In this document: positions 23,787 through 31,442 of the stretch, in pieces | How the letters are laid out: every line of letters begins with the position of its first letter | Numbering within the stretch: position 1 is the first letter of the stretch | Translations under genes and position numbers: made by a program | Notes under the pieces: model-generated | What the model was told of the DNA's origin: nothing | The model's input: the letters and a program-made list of their open reading frames with translations, nothing else | Database searches by the model: none | Origin: DASUPK01 sp963819715 | Lineage (GTDB): Bacteria > Actinomycetota > Thermoleophilia > Solirubrobacterales > 70-9 | Direction of reading: 5' to 3' | Assembly: GCA_963819715.1 (NCBI GenBank) | Contig: CAWFXE010000003.1 | Coordinates: 248,001-312,000 of the forward strand | Length of the DNA stretch: 64,000 nucleotides

Positions 23787-24836
23787 CTACCGCCAGACGC
23801 GCACGTAGTCGACGACGGTGGTCGCGGGCAGCGGCGTCGTGGCCGGATTGAACCGGTTGGTGCCGATGCCGAGCGCCTGCGTCAGGACGACGATGAAGGG
23901 CTGATCGAACGGGTTCCCCGCCGCCAGGGTGTCCGTCAGGCAGGGCTTGCCGTCGTAGATCACCTTCATCGTGCTCGGCGTCCACTCGAGCGCGTACGTG
24001 TGGAAGTCCTCGGGGTTCCCGATGACGCAGTTGTTGTTGGTGACGTTCGGGTCGGGCTGCAGGTAGTGGACGTAGGGAATGGCCCGGTCGGCGTACTGGG
24101 AATAGAGCTCAGCGATGTCGATCTCGCCTGACCCAGGCCATGAGCCGTACTTGCCGGCGTCGAGCGGCCACAGCCAGAACGAGGTCTGCAGCCCGCCCAC
24201 CCTCGCCGAGGAGACCCTGGCCCTGATCTCGTAGCGACCGTACGCCTGGCTGAACCGGCCGGCGGCGGTCGACACCATTCCGCTGGTGTACTGGGTGTCG
24301 AAGACTCCGGTCGGGTCGTCGCAGGTGAAGGGAGAGGCCTCCCTGCGGGCCGTCAGCCGCAGCGCGCCGCCGGCAACGGAGATGTTGCCGGGGCTGTCGA
24401 CGAAGCAGGCGGTCTTCCCGCTCGTATAGCCGGAGGTGTCGGTTCGCTGCGCGACCCACTTCGACGGGTCCACGGTGGTGCCGTTGAAATCGTCGGAGAA
24501 GCTGCACACCCAGTTGCTGGCCTCGGCGCTCTTCGCGGCCTTCCTCTTCCGCTTCTTCTTCTTCTTGGCGCTGCGCCTCTTGTGAGCCTGCTTCCTGTGC
24601 TTGCTCGCCTGCTTCCTGTGCTTGCGCGCCTGCTTCCTGTGCTTGCTCGCCTGCTTCTTCTTCTTCTTCGAAGACGGCGTGCTCGTGGGGCTCTGCTTGG
24701 GGCTCGGCTTGGGAATCGCCGACCCGCAGGTCGGCGCCGCCGCGGCCGCGGACGGCAGAGCCAGCGCGCCGGCGACGAGGCAGAGCGCCGCAGCGAGCAA
24801 CCCCGCGGATCGGCGATATGAATTCGACGCCTCCAC
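23787..24836 (-). CDS. secreted GH16 glycoside hydrolase with Lys-rich repeat linker
   Basis: 349 aa from GTG 24836. Signal peptide (LLAAALCLVAGALALPSAAA), then residues about 50-105 of Lys/Arg/His-rich sequence built on a KHRKQAS 7-residue repeat, then a GH16 domain. The catalytic motif is SGEIDIAELY (ExDxxE). FSDDFNGTTVDPSKW, GRYEIRARV, WLWPLDAGKYGSWPG and FHTYALEWTP support the beta-jelly-roll fold of laminarinase/carrageenase-like enzymes. It should cleave a beta-glucan or a related polymer outside the cell. The cationic linker could bind it to anionic wall polymers (inference). Confidence 0.88.
   Translation of the reverse strand: MEASNSYRRSAGLLAAALCLVAGALALPSAAAAAPTCGSAIPKPSPKQSPTSTPSSKKKKKQASKHRKQARKHRKQASKHRKQAHKRRSAKKKKKRKRKAAKSAEASNWVCSFSDDFNGTTVDPSKWVAQRTDTSGYTSGKTACFVDSPGNISVAGGALRLTARREASPFTCDDPTGVFDTQYTSGMVSTAAGRFSQAYGRYEIRARVSSARVGGLQTSFWLWPLDAGKYGSWPGSGEIDIAELYSQYADRAIPYVHYLQPDPNVTNNNCVIGNPEDFHTYALEWTPSTMKVIYDGKPCLTDTLAAGNPFDQPFIVVLTQALGIGTNRFNPATTPLPATTVVDYVRVWR
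24586..24659 (-). repeat. 21-bp tandem repeat in the GH16 gene
   Basis: Three full 21-bp units (24586-24606, 24607-24627, 24628-24648) and a partial fourth encode KHRKQAS/R heptads. Units differ by one base (CTC/CGC), so copy number could vary by slippage. Confidence 0.8.
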
Positions 24837-24948
24837 ACAGACCGTGTCGGAGGCTCAGGCTCAGACCCCCAATCGCGTCCAGCGGATTTGGACTCCCGAC
24901 CGTTGACAGGAGTCGGTAGTCACGCCTGAAGAAACTAGGATCGCTCGC

Positions 24949-25683
24949 TTGGAGCCGATCGAACCAGTGGCGATCCTCTGTGGAGGACGTGGGACCCGCC
25001 TGAGCGAGCGGACCGAATCGATCCCGAAGGCGCTGGTCGAGATCGGCGGACGGCCCATCCTGTGGCACGTGATCTCCATCTACAGCTCTCAGGGCTTCTC
25101 GAGCTTCCTGCTGCTGACCGGCTACAAGGGCGATCAGATCTCCAGCTGGATCGAGGCGACCGAGTGGCCGGAGGGAGTGGAGATCGAGTGCCTCGACACC
25201 GGCCTCGACACGCCGACCGGGGGACGGCTCAAGCTCGCGCAGGAGCACCTCGGCGATGCGGCGTTCTCGGCGACCTACGCGGACGGGGTGGCCGATGTGG
25301 ACCTCTCGGCACTCGGCGAGTTCCATCGAGCCGGCGATGCGCTCGCGACCGTGACGGTGGTTCGCCCGCAGCTCCAGTTCGGTGTCGCGGATCTCGACAA
25401 GCACGGGTTCGTCCGCGCCTTCGACGAGAAGCCGCGCGTCGAGCGCTGGGTGAACGGGGGGTTCTTCTGCTTCGAGCCCAGCGTCTTCTCCTACCTCTCC
25501 GAGGACAGCGTCCTGGAGCGCGAGCCACTCGAGCGCCTGGCCGCCGACAGCGAGCTGCGCGCCTACCGGCACGAGGGCTTCTGGGACTGCATGGACACCT
25601 ACAAGGACGCGATCCTGCTGAACGACCTGTGGAGCTCGGGCTCGCCGCCCTGGAAGGTCTGGACGGAGGAGGCCGCGCGGTGA
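24949..25683 (+). CDS. nucleotidyltransferase, glucose-1-phosphate cytidylyltransferase-like
   Basis: 244 aa from a TTG start. VAILCGGRGTRLSERTESIPKALVEIGGRPILWHVISIYS is the nucleotide-binding signature of the RfbF/RmlA superfamily, closest in pattern to CDP-glucose pyrophosphorylases. TGYKGDQI, TYADGVADVDLSAL and the late GFWDCMDTYKDAILLN segment fit as well. It activates a sugar-1-phosphate with an NTP. The next gene overlaps by GTGA and encodes a 4,6-dehydratase-like SDR, so the pair probably starts a deoxy-sugar pathway. Confidence 0.78.
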   Translation: MEPIEPVAILCGGRGTRLSERTESIPKALVEIGGRPILWHVISIYSSQGFSSFLLLTGYKGDQISSWIEATEWPEGVEIECLDTGLDTPTGGRLKLAQEHLGDAAFSATYADGVADVDLSALGEFHRAGDALATVTVVRPQLQFGVADLDKHGFVRAFDEKPRVERWVNGGFFCFEPSVFSYLSEDSVLEREPLERLAADSELRAYRHEGFWDCMDTYKDAILLNDLWSSGSPPWKVWTEEAAR

Positions 25684-26648
25684 GGGCGCTGGTGACCGGC
25701 GCCCGGGGGTTCGCCGCCTCCTGGCTGGCAGGGGCGCTGCTCGAAGCAGGGTCCGAGGTGACCTCGATCGACCGTGAGGGCGATGGTCCGAGCGGGCTCG
25801 ACCTGCAGGGAATCGCGGCCGACGTCAACGACGTCTCCGGCGACCTCCGCGACCGCGCCCTTGTCGGCCGGGTGCTGGGCGAGGGCTCGATCGACTGCGT
25901 CTTTCACCTCGCGGCGCAGGCGATCGTCGGCGACGCCAATGCCTCCCCCGTCCCGACCTTCGAGACGAACGTCGAGGGGACCTGGGTCGTGCTCGAGGCG
26001 TGCCGCGAAGCGGGAACGGAACGGGTGATCGTGGCCTCCTCGGACAAGGCCTACGGGCCCCACTCCCAGCTTCCCTACACCGAGGACTCGGCGCTGCAGC
26101 CCGTCTTCCCCTACGACGTCTCCAAGGCCGCGGCCGATCTGATCGCCCGCAGCTACTCCCACACATACGGGCTCCCGGTGGCGGTCACCCGCTTCGCGAA
26201 CCTCTATGGGGGCGGCGACCGAAACTTCTCTCGGCTGATCCCCGAGGCCGTCACCGCCGTGCTCGACGGGCGGCGCCCCGTGATTCGATCCGATGGCTCA
26301 CCCGAGCGCGACTTCCTCTACGTCGAGGATGCCGCGGCCGCCTATCTGGCGGTCGCCGAGGCGCTCGCGTCGGGCGGCGCCGCCGGCGAGGCCTTCAACG
26401 CGGGCTGGGGCCGTCCCCACGCCGTGCGCGAGGTCGTCGAGCTGATCTGCGAGCTCGGCCCCGGCGCCGTGGAACCGGACTACCGGGGGGCCGGGAATCC
26501 GAGCGGCGAGATCGACCGGCAGTTCCTGGACTCGGCCAAGCTCAGGGAGCGCACCGGGTGGGCCCCGGAGGTGGATCTCAGCGAGGGGATCGGGAGGACC
26601 CTGGAGTGGTACTCCGCCCATCCCGAGGTGCGGCCCGTAGCCGCGTGA
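25680..26648 (+). CDS. NAD-dependent epimerase/dehydratase, CDP-glucose 4,6-dehydratase-like
   Basis: 322 aa, GTG 25680 overlapping the preceding stop. Extended-SDR motifs: VRALVTGARGFAASWLAGALL at the start, HLAAQAIVGDA, VIVASSDKAYGPHSQLPYTE, and the catalytic PYDVSK (YxxxK). RFANLYGGGDRNFSRLIPE and DFLYVEDAAAAYL are typical of nucleotide-sugar dehydratases; SSDKAYG resembles CDP-glucose dehydratases. Its last 71 bases overlap the convergent NTF2-like gene. It probably makes a 4-keto-6-deoxy sugar for surface glycans. Confidence 0.78.
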   Translation: MRALVTGARGFAASWLAGALLEAGSEVTSIDREGDGPSGLDLQGIAADVNDVSGDLRDRALVGRVLGEGSIDCVFHLAAQAIVGDANASPVPTFETNVEGTWVVLEACREAGTERVIVASSDKAYGPHSQLPYTEDSALQPVFPYDVSKAAADLIARSYSHTYGLPVAVTRFANLYGGGDRNFSRLIPEAVTAVLDGRRPVIRSDGSPERDFLYVEDAAAAYLAVAEALASGGAAGEAFNAGWGRPHAVREVVELICELGPGAVEPDYRGAGNPSGEIDRQFLDSAKLRERTGWAPEVDLSEGIGRTLEWYSAHPEVRPVAA

Positions 26649-27105
26649 GCATCGACCCGGCCCGCACGAAGGCCCGCTCGGTCCTCGAACCTCGATCGGG
26701 AAGCAGCCCGAGGGCGCGCATGATCTCGGCGCCGTCGTAGTAGGAGGCCAGGTGGCGTATCCGCCCGTCGCCGTCCAGCGTCGCGACGTCGACGCCCGCG
26801 CTCTCCACGACCCGGCCGGTGGGCGCCAGGCCCTCGAAGACGCCGGTGTGGGTCATCCGAGAGCGCCACTCCCCCGCCGTGAAGTCTTCGCCGTGGGCGG
26901 CCCGCACCAGCTCGAACTCGAGGTCCCCGAAGCCGGCGTGCACGCGGGAGGCGTGGGCGGCGATCTCCTCCGGGCCGTGCAGGACCGCCCCGGCGCCGCG
27001 GTCCTCATAGACGGCGCCGTCTGCGAAGAAGGAAGCGATGCGCGCGGCGTCGCGATCGTTCCAGGCGGCGAGGTAGTCGCGCATCAGCGCCTCGCGTTCG
27101 CTCAT
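26578..27105 (-). CDS. SnoaL-like NTF2-family protein
   Basis: 175 aa from ATG 27105. REALMRDYLAAWNDRDAARIASFFADGAVYEDRGAG and LHGPEEIAAHASRVHAGF fit ester-cyclase/SnoaL-like folds, as do GEDFTAGEW and GLAPTGRVVESAGVDVATLDGDGRI. A basic, Ser/Arg-rich C-terminus of about 35 residues (GSRTERAFVRAG onward) lies antisense to the end of the dehydratase gene and is probably not part of the fold. Start overlaps the stop of the upstream gene. Confidence 0.72.
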   Translation of the reverse strand: MSEREALMRDYLAAWNDRDAARIASFFADGAVYEDRGAGAVLHGPEEIAAHASRVHAGFGDLEFELVRAAHGEDFTAGEWRSRMTHTGVFEGLAPTGRVVESAGVDVATLDGDGRIRHLASYYDGAEIMRALGLLPDRGSRTERAFVRAGSMLTRLRAAPRDGRSTTPGSSRSPR

Positions 27106-27434
27106 CGGCCCGCCCTGTCCAGGGCGAACTTGACCACCCGAGAGAGCGGCCGGAACGGAAGGAAAAGACCCGTCACGCTCCCGCCGAACTCGGCGTAGTC
27201 GAGCTTGCGAAGCAGCTCGGCGGCCTCGGCGCGCTCTGCCTCGGTGAGCTTCGAAGGCCTCCCCCTCGACTTGCCCACCAGCTGCCGCAGCCGGGCCCGT
27301 TCGTCCGGGTCCAGCCTGCGCCAGTGGCGGTTCGCGATCCAGGCCGCCTCGAGGGCGGCGATCACCCAGAGCCGCTCGGCGAGCCAGCGGCTGCGACGAG
27401 CCGCGCGCCTGCCGATGCCGCCGATCAGTCCCAT
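27102..27434 (-). CDS. uncharacterised basic protein
   Basis: 110 aa from ATG 27434, with GGGGGACGC ahead as a possible RBS. Arg-rich N-terminus (MGLIGGIGRRAARRSRWLAER) and a middle of helical character (LDPDERARLRQLVGKSRGRPSKLTEAERAEAAELLRKLDY). The segment LRQLVGKSRGRPSKLTEAER recurs, to my recollection, in small actinobacterial proteins of unknown role. No signal peptide or clear membrane helix. It lies between tRNA-Gly and the NTF2-like gene, overlapping the latter by four bases. Confidence 0.6.
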   Translation of the reverse strand: MGLIGGIGRRAARRSRWLAERLWVIAALEAAWIANRHWRRLDPDERARLRQLVGKSRGRPSKLTEAERAEAAELLRKLDYAEFGGSVTGLFLPFRPLSRVVKFALDRAGR

Positions 27435-27457
27435 GCGTCCCCCAGGTCGTGGTTGGA

Positions 27458-27530
27458 AGCGGCGGACGGGTCTCGAACCCGCGACCTCGAGCTTGGGAAG
27501 CTCGCGCTCTACCAACTGAGCTACCGCCGC
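27458..27530 (-). tRNA. tRNA-Gly (CCC)
   Basis: Acceptor GCGGCGG/CCGCCGC, D arm GCTCAGTTGGTAGAGC, anticodon stem CGAGC/GCTCG around TTCCCAA (anticodon CCC), T arm GCGGGTTCGAGACCCGT. 73 nt, no encoded CCA. Confidence 0.95.
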
Positions 27531-27555
27531 AGTCTGCGAGCATTCTAGGTCTCAG

Positions 27556-28623
27556 ATGTTGGCGGGAAGGAAAGCGCGCTCCATCGCGGGCGCCGCGCTG
27601 GCGACGATCTCGGCCGCCGCAGCGCTGGCCGGGACGGCCAGCGCCGCGGTCCCCCGGGACTTCTTCGGCGTGGTGCCCTCCGGCGACGACTCAAGCGCGG
27701 AGACGCAGCGCATGGCCGCCAACGGCGTCGGCGCCGTCCGCCTGCTGCTCAACTGGAACCTGGTGGAGCCCCGCCAGGGAGTCCGCGACTGGACCTACTA
27801 CGACGACTACGTCGGGCGGCTGGCCGCCTCCGGCATCCAGGCGCAGCCACTGCTGCTGGGAGAGCCGGCATGGATCCCGAGATTCCCGCGTCCGCCCGTC
27901 TACACCGCCGTCGGACGAAGCTCCTGGCGGAGCTTCGTCGCCGAGCTGGCCGCGCGCTACGGGCGCAACGGTGTCTTCTGGAAGCAGCATCCGACCCTCC
28001 CCTACCTGCCGATGGTGGACTGGGAGGTCTGGAACGAGCCCAACCTGTCGGGGTTCTGGGGCGCGAGGCCGAACCCCCGCCGGTACGTGCGCTTCCTCCG
28101 GCTCACCGGGGCCGGGGTCGGCAGCGCCGACCCCCAGGCCCGGATCGGCATCGGCGGCATCTTCCCGCCGCCACGGGCGAAGTTCGGCGTCTCTCTGAGG
28201 ACCTTCATGCGGGGCGTCTACCGCGTACACGGCTCGCGCTCGGCCTTCGACGCCGTCTCCATCCACCCATACGCGTCACGGCCGAAGGGCGTGCTGGCGG
28301 CCTGCCGCGAGCTGCGCGGCATCATGAACCGGCACGGCGACCGGGGGACGCCGATGTGGGTCACCGAGGTCGGCTGGAGCACCGGCGGGACTCGCCTGGG
28401 CAAGAGCCCGTACAAGGCCACCGACGCCTCGCAGGCGAGGTTCCTGTCGCGCACCTACCGCAGGCTGATCGCAAGGCGGTTCCGCCTCGGCCTCGAGCGT
28501 GTGGTCTGGCACACCTGGCAGGACGCCCAGCCCGGTACACCTTGGACCCTGCACATGGGACTGATCCGCTTCGACGAGAGCGCCAAACCCTCGCTGGCGG
28601 CCTACGCCGGACTCCCGCGGTGA
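27556..28623 (+). CDS. secreted clan-A glycoside hydrolase-like protein (active-site Glu pair intact)
   Basis: 355 aa. Signal peptide (SIAGAALATISAAAALAGTASA-A). TIM-barrel glycosidase pattern: WNLVEPRQGVRDWTYYDDYV, acid/base Glu161 in DWEVWNEPN, and nucleophile Glu271 in MWVTEVGWSTGG. WHTWQDAQ near the end is the usual substrate-binding Trp strand. It resembles GH39/GH5-like 'cellulase family' proteins. Its paralogue at 57163 lacks the nucleophile. The stop overlaps the start of the CcmG-like gene (GTGA), an odd pairing of a glycosidase with cytochrome c maturation. Confidence 0.8.
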   Translation: MLAGRKARSIAGAALATISAAAALAGTASAAVPRDFFGVVPSGDDSSAETQRMAANGVGAVRLLLNWNLVEPRQGVRDWTYYDDYVGRLAASGIQAQPLLLGEPAWIPRFPRPPVYTAVGRSSWRSFVAELAARYGRNGVFWKQHPTLPYLPMVDWEVWNEPNLSGFWGARPNPRRYVRFLRLTGAGVGSADPQARIGIGGIFPPPRAKFGVSLRTFMRGVYRVHGSRSAFDAVSIHPYASRPKGVLAACRELRGIMNRHGDRGTPMWVTEVGWSTGGTRLGKSPYKATDASQARFLSRTYRRLIARRFRLGLERVVWHTWQDAQPGTPWTLHMGLIRFDESAKPSLAAYAGLPR

Positions 28624-29138
28624 GCGTCAAGTCGGTCGTAGTGCTTGCGGCCGTTGTGGCCCTGCTCGGGCTGCTGACCTATGGGCTGCTCAGCAAGGGC
28701 GGCGACAGCCTCGCGATCGGCGACCGCGCTCCGGATCGCCAGATGACCACCCTCGACGGAACGGGCAACGGGCGGATCGCCGACTACCGGGGCCACTGGA
28801 CGCTCGTCAACTTCTGGGCATCCTGGTGCGAGCCGTGCCGGTCCGAGGCTCCTGATCTGGAGAGCTTCTGGAAGGCCAACCGCGGCAGCGGGGCCGTCGT
28901 ACTCGGGATCGACGTCGATGACGCCTCCGACGATGCCCGTTCCTTCGCCCGCGAGTTCGGCCTCACCTATCCGCTGCTCCGGCAGAGCGACGGCGATCAG
29001 ATCAAGGAATCCTACGGGATGACTGGCCTGCCGGAGAACTTCCTGGTCGACCCGAGCGGCCAGATCCGTCTGATCCGAAGAGGACCGATCGACGCCGAGT
29101 ACCTGCGCGCGAACGTGGAGCCCCTGATCCGGTCATGA
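28620..29138 (+). CDS. TlpA/CcmG-type thiol:disulphide oxidoreductase
   Basis: 172 aa from GTG 28620. One N-terminal membrane anchor (SVVVLAAVVALLGLLTYGLL), then a TlpA-like thioredoxin fold with active site NFWASWCEPCRSEAPDL (Cys70, Cys73), the cis-Pro segment GMTGLPENFLVDPSG and a final helix. In cytochrome c maturation it reduces apocytochrome or CcmH on the outer face. It is coupled by ATGA to the ccmH gene, and is 7 kb from ccmE/ccmF. Confidence 0.87.
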   Translation: MSVKSVVVLAAVVALLGLLTYGLLSKGGDSLAIGDRAPDRQMTTLDGTGNGRIADYRGHWTLVNFWASWCEPCRSEAPDLESFWKANRGSGAVVLGIDVDDASDDARSFAREFGLTYPLLRQSDGDQIKESYGMTGLPENFLVDPSGQIRLIRRGPIDAEYLRANVEPLIRS

Positions 29139-29584
29139 GGGCGATCGCGCTCGCACTGTCGTTCATGGCCCTCGTGCCGGCCGCGGCGGCAGCCGCGACG
29201 GCCCAGACCACGCTGCCCGACGTCGAGGACGAGGTGATGTGCACGATCTGCGGCACGCTCCTCGCGGAGTCGGAGTCCCCCCAGGCCGACCGCGAGCGCG
29301 CCCTGATCCGCAAGCTGATCGCCCAGGGCGAGAGCAAGGACCAGATCAAGGACGCGCTGGTCGCCGAGTACGGCCCGCGCGTGCTCGCCACCCCGAGCGG
29401 GCACGGCTTCGACCTACTGGCGTGGATCGTGCCGGGGCTTGGCATCCTGCTGGTCGCGGGGGCGCTCGTGCTCGCGGCGCTGCGGCTTCGCCGCAGGGAC
29501 CCGGGGGAGCGCCAGCCGCCACCCGATCTCGATCCCGACGATGCCGCCCGACTCCGTGACGACCTCTCGACCTACGAGCGCTGA
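29135..29584 (+). CDS. ccmH: cytochrome c maturation protein CcmH
   Basis: 149 aa. Signal peptide (ALALSFMALVPAAAAAATA), then the CcmH domain LPDVEDEVMCTICGTLLAES with CxxC (Cys36, Cys39); the usual LRCxxCQ is MCTICGT here. RALIRKLIAQGESKDQIKDALVAEYGPRVLATP is the three-helix bundle. A C-terminal membrane helix (WIVPGLGILLVAGALVLAAL) follows. It holds apocytochrome thiols reduced for heme attachment. Its presence alongside a Cys-type CcmE is notable. Confidence 0.88.
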   Translation: MRAIALALSFMALVPAAAAAATAQTTLPDVEDEVMCTICGTLLAESESPQADRERALIRKLIAQGESKDQIKDALVAEYGPRVLATPSGHGFDLLAWIVPGLGILLVAGALVLAALRLRRRDPGERQPPPDLDPDDAARLRDDLSTYER

Positions 29585-29590
29585 TCGCCG

Positions 29591-30433
29591 ATGAAGCCGG
29601 TGGTCCGCTGGTTCGAGCGATTCGGCACGGTCGTGTCGTTCACCTGGAACCATCCCGCGAACCGGGGGCACCGGCTCACCCGCACGCTCTCGGCGATCCG
29701 CTTCCAGATTCTCGGCCGCCTCTTCGGGCGGCGAGCCCGCGCCACCCTGGGCGACCGCTCGGTCATCGAAGCCGACGCCCACGTCTACCACTCGGCGAGG
29801 GCGATGTACGCGAACCCCGTGGACTGGAACGAGATGCACGCCTGGAAGCGGGCGCTCGGGCCTGGCTCGCTCTTCGTCGACGTCGGCGCCAACGTCGGCC
29901 TCTACACGATCTGGTGCATCGAGGCTGGCGCCGAGGTGATCGCCCTCGAGCCGAGCCGGATCGCGCGAGAGAGGCTCTTCTCCAATCTCGAGCTCAACGG
30001 CTACAGCGCCGAGATCGTGCCCGCGGCGGTCGGCGAGGCCGAGGGCACACTGCGTCTCACCTCCCAGCTCGACAACCAGAACCACCTCGTCCTCTCCGGC
30101 GATTCCGCCGGTGTGGAGACGGAGGAGGTCCCCGTTCTCACCCTTGACGGGCTCGTCGGCGATCGGATGATCGACGGCCTGAAGGTCGACGTCGAGGGCG
30201 CCGAGCTGCTCGTGATGAAAGGCGCCGACGGGCTGTTGGCGGACCAGCGGATCAAGCTGATCCAGCTGGAGTGGAACGAGAGCTCGCTGCACCTGCTCGG
30301 GCAGGACAGGGCCCCGCTGGCGGAGCTGCTCACCTCGAACGGCTACTCGCTCTACACCGCCGATGAGCGGGGAGAGCTCGTGCCGCTCTCGGACTTCGGC
30401 TTCCGCGACGATGTCTTCGCCAGGCCGGGCTGA
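29591..30433 (+). CDS. FkbM-family methyltransferase
   Basis: 280 aa. SAM motif I LFVDVGANVGLYTIWCIEAG, acidic motif VIALEPSRIARERLFSNLELNG, LKVDVEGAELLVMKGADGLL and LIQLEWNE are the FkbM pattern. A basic N-terminus of about 60 residues precedes the fold. It O-methylates a sugar or similar hydroxyl. It follows ccmH by six bases but is probably linked functionally to glycan genes. Confidence 0.83.
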   Translation: MKPVVRWFERFGTVVSFTWNHPANRGHRLTRTLSAIRFQILGRLFGRRARATLGDRSVIEADAHVYHSARAMYANPVDWNEMHAWKRALGPGSLFVDVGANVGLYTIWCIEAGAEVIALEPSRIARERLFSNLELNGYSAEIVPAAVGEAEGTLRLTSQLDNQNHLVLSGDSAGVETEEVPVLTLDGLVGDRMIDGLKVDVEGAELLVMKGADGLLADQRIKLIQLEWNESSLHLLGQDRAPLAELLTSNGYSLYTADERGELVPLSDFGFRDDVFARPG

Positions 30434-30582
30434 GGTAATCCGTCCCTCTTTCGACGCTTAGGAGCTGCCTCACGACCGCTGCTTCTCGTCCAAAGCGCTA
30501 CTCCGCGAGCCTGGTTTCGGGCAGGCGGAACCCCCCTGAACATCCGTTTCAGCTCACCATTCGGCCTCGACCGAGCTCAGTG

Positions 30583-31167
30583 CTACTTCTTGCACTTCTT
30601 CTTCTTCTTCGAGAACTGGGCCTCTGACTTCTTGCCCCGCTTCTTCTTGCACTTCTTCTTGGCCGGCCCGCCGCACCCGGGTATCGGGCCAAGAGTGCGT
30701 TGCCCGGTTACGGAATATTCCCCTGTATCTCCTGTAGCGCCGGTGGGAAGAATCGACATTTTCCCGGTGAATGAAGGTTGATTGGGGGATAGGACAAAAT
30801 TGAATATGTAAATCCCATTGCTCGTTTGGTCCTCTAGGTGCACGTTGGCGCCTTCGGCCTCACTCCCGTTGACCACCCCGCTGTACTTGCCGGGGTCCAA
30901 GACGTTGGGGGGGCTGGGGGTGGAAAGGATGCCCTGAGGAATGCCCCTGTTTGGGCCGGGACCACAACTTTCGTGGACTTCAATACGGCGGCTGGTATAG
31001 ACGCGCCCCGGCTCACATGGAAATTCCCCGCTGCCGGAGGTGCACGTTGGGGTGATGTTCGCACCGATGAAAGTGGCGGGGAGGTGAGTCGTTGCGGCCT
31101 GAGCGGCAGCGGCCGGGAGCAGGGTCAGGGCGCCAAGCGCCAGTACGAGCTTGAGTCTCGTTGACAT
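30583..31167 (-). CDS. secreted protein with Lys/Cys-rich C-terminal tail, atypical base composition
   Basis: 194 aa from ATG 31167 (GGAGGA six bases ahead; the TTG one codon earlier is less likely). Signal peptide MSTRLKLVLALGALTLLPAAAA. The mature domain is of unknown family, with several Cys (CTSGSGEFPC; ESCGPGPN), likely beta-rich. The tail has the same design as the proteins at 78-1199: AKKKCKKKRGKKSE then KKKKKCKK, two Cys 18 residues apart. The gene is visibly less GC-rich than its neighbours (stretches such as TTGAATATGTAAATCC), suggesting recent acquisition, and it is next to an IS element. Confidence 0.72.
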   Translation of the reverse strand: MSTRLKLVLALGALTLLPAAAAQAATTHLPATFIGANITPTCTSGSGEFPCEPGRVYTSRRIEVHESCGPGPNRGIPQGILSTPSPPNVLDPGKYSGVVNGSEAEGANVHLEDQTSNGIYIFNFVLSPNQPSFTGKMSILPTGATGDTGEYSVTGQRTLGPIPGCGGPAKKKCKKKRGKKSEAQFSKKKKKCKK

Positions 31168-31442
31168 CAATTCCTCCGTTTGCGAGCAGCTTTGAGAGCT
31201 GCCTGATCCCCGTCTCCCATTTCCCCCAAGACCTGCGAAGTAGAACGCACACGGGGTGCGGGTGTCAATAGGCAGTTTCGAGGTTCCTGCTTTCTCTTTG
31301 AAGAAGACCCAGCTGTCAAGGGGGCGATCGCCCCGCCGCCGTAGGTGTCCTCGTGCCGCTCCCAGCTGGTGGATGAGGTGTGCTCATTTCTCTTTCGGCG
31401 CTCGGGGCGCAGATCGTTCCTGGGAGCTGCCTCGGCCGCTCA
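31168..31442. other. non-coding stretch, nothing identified
   Basis: About 275 bases between the secreted-protein gene and the IS110 element. No convincing reading frame, RNA or strong hairpin was seen. The promoter of the 30583-31167 gene should be in its left part. Confidence 0.4.

Noticed and set aside
24586..24659. CRISPR-like short regular repeats
   Set aside because: Units are directly adjacent with no spacers and encode KHRKQAS heptads inside an open reading frame.
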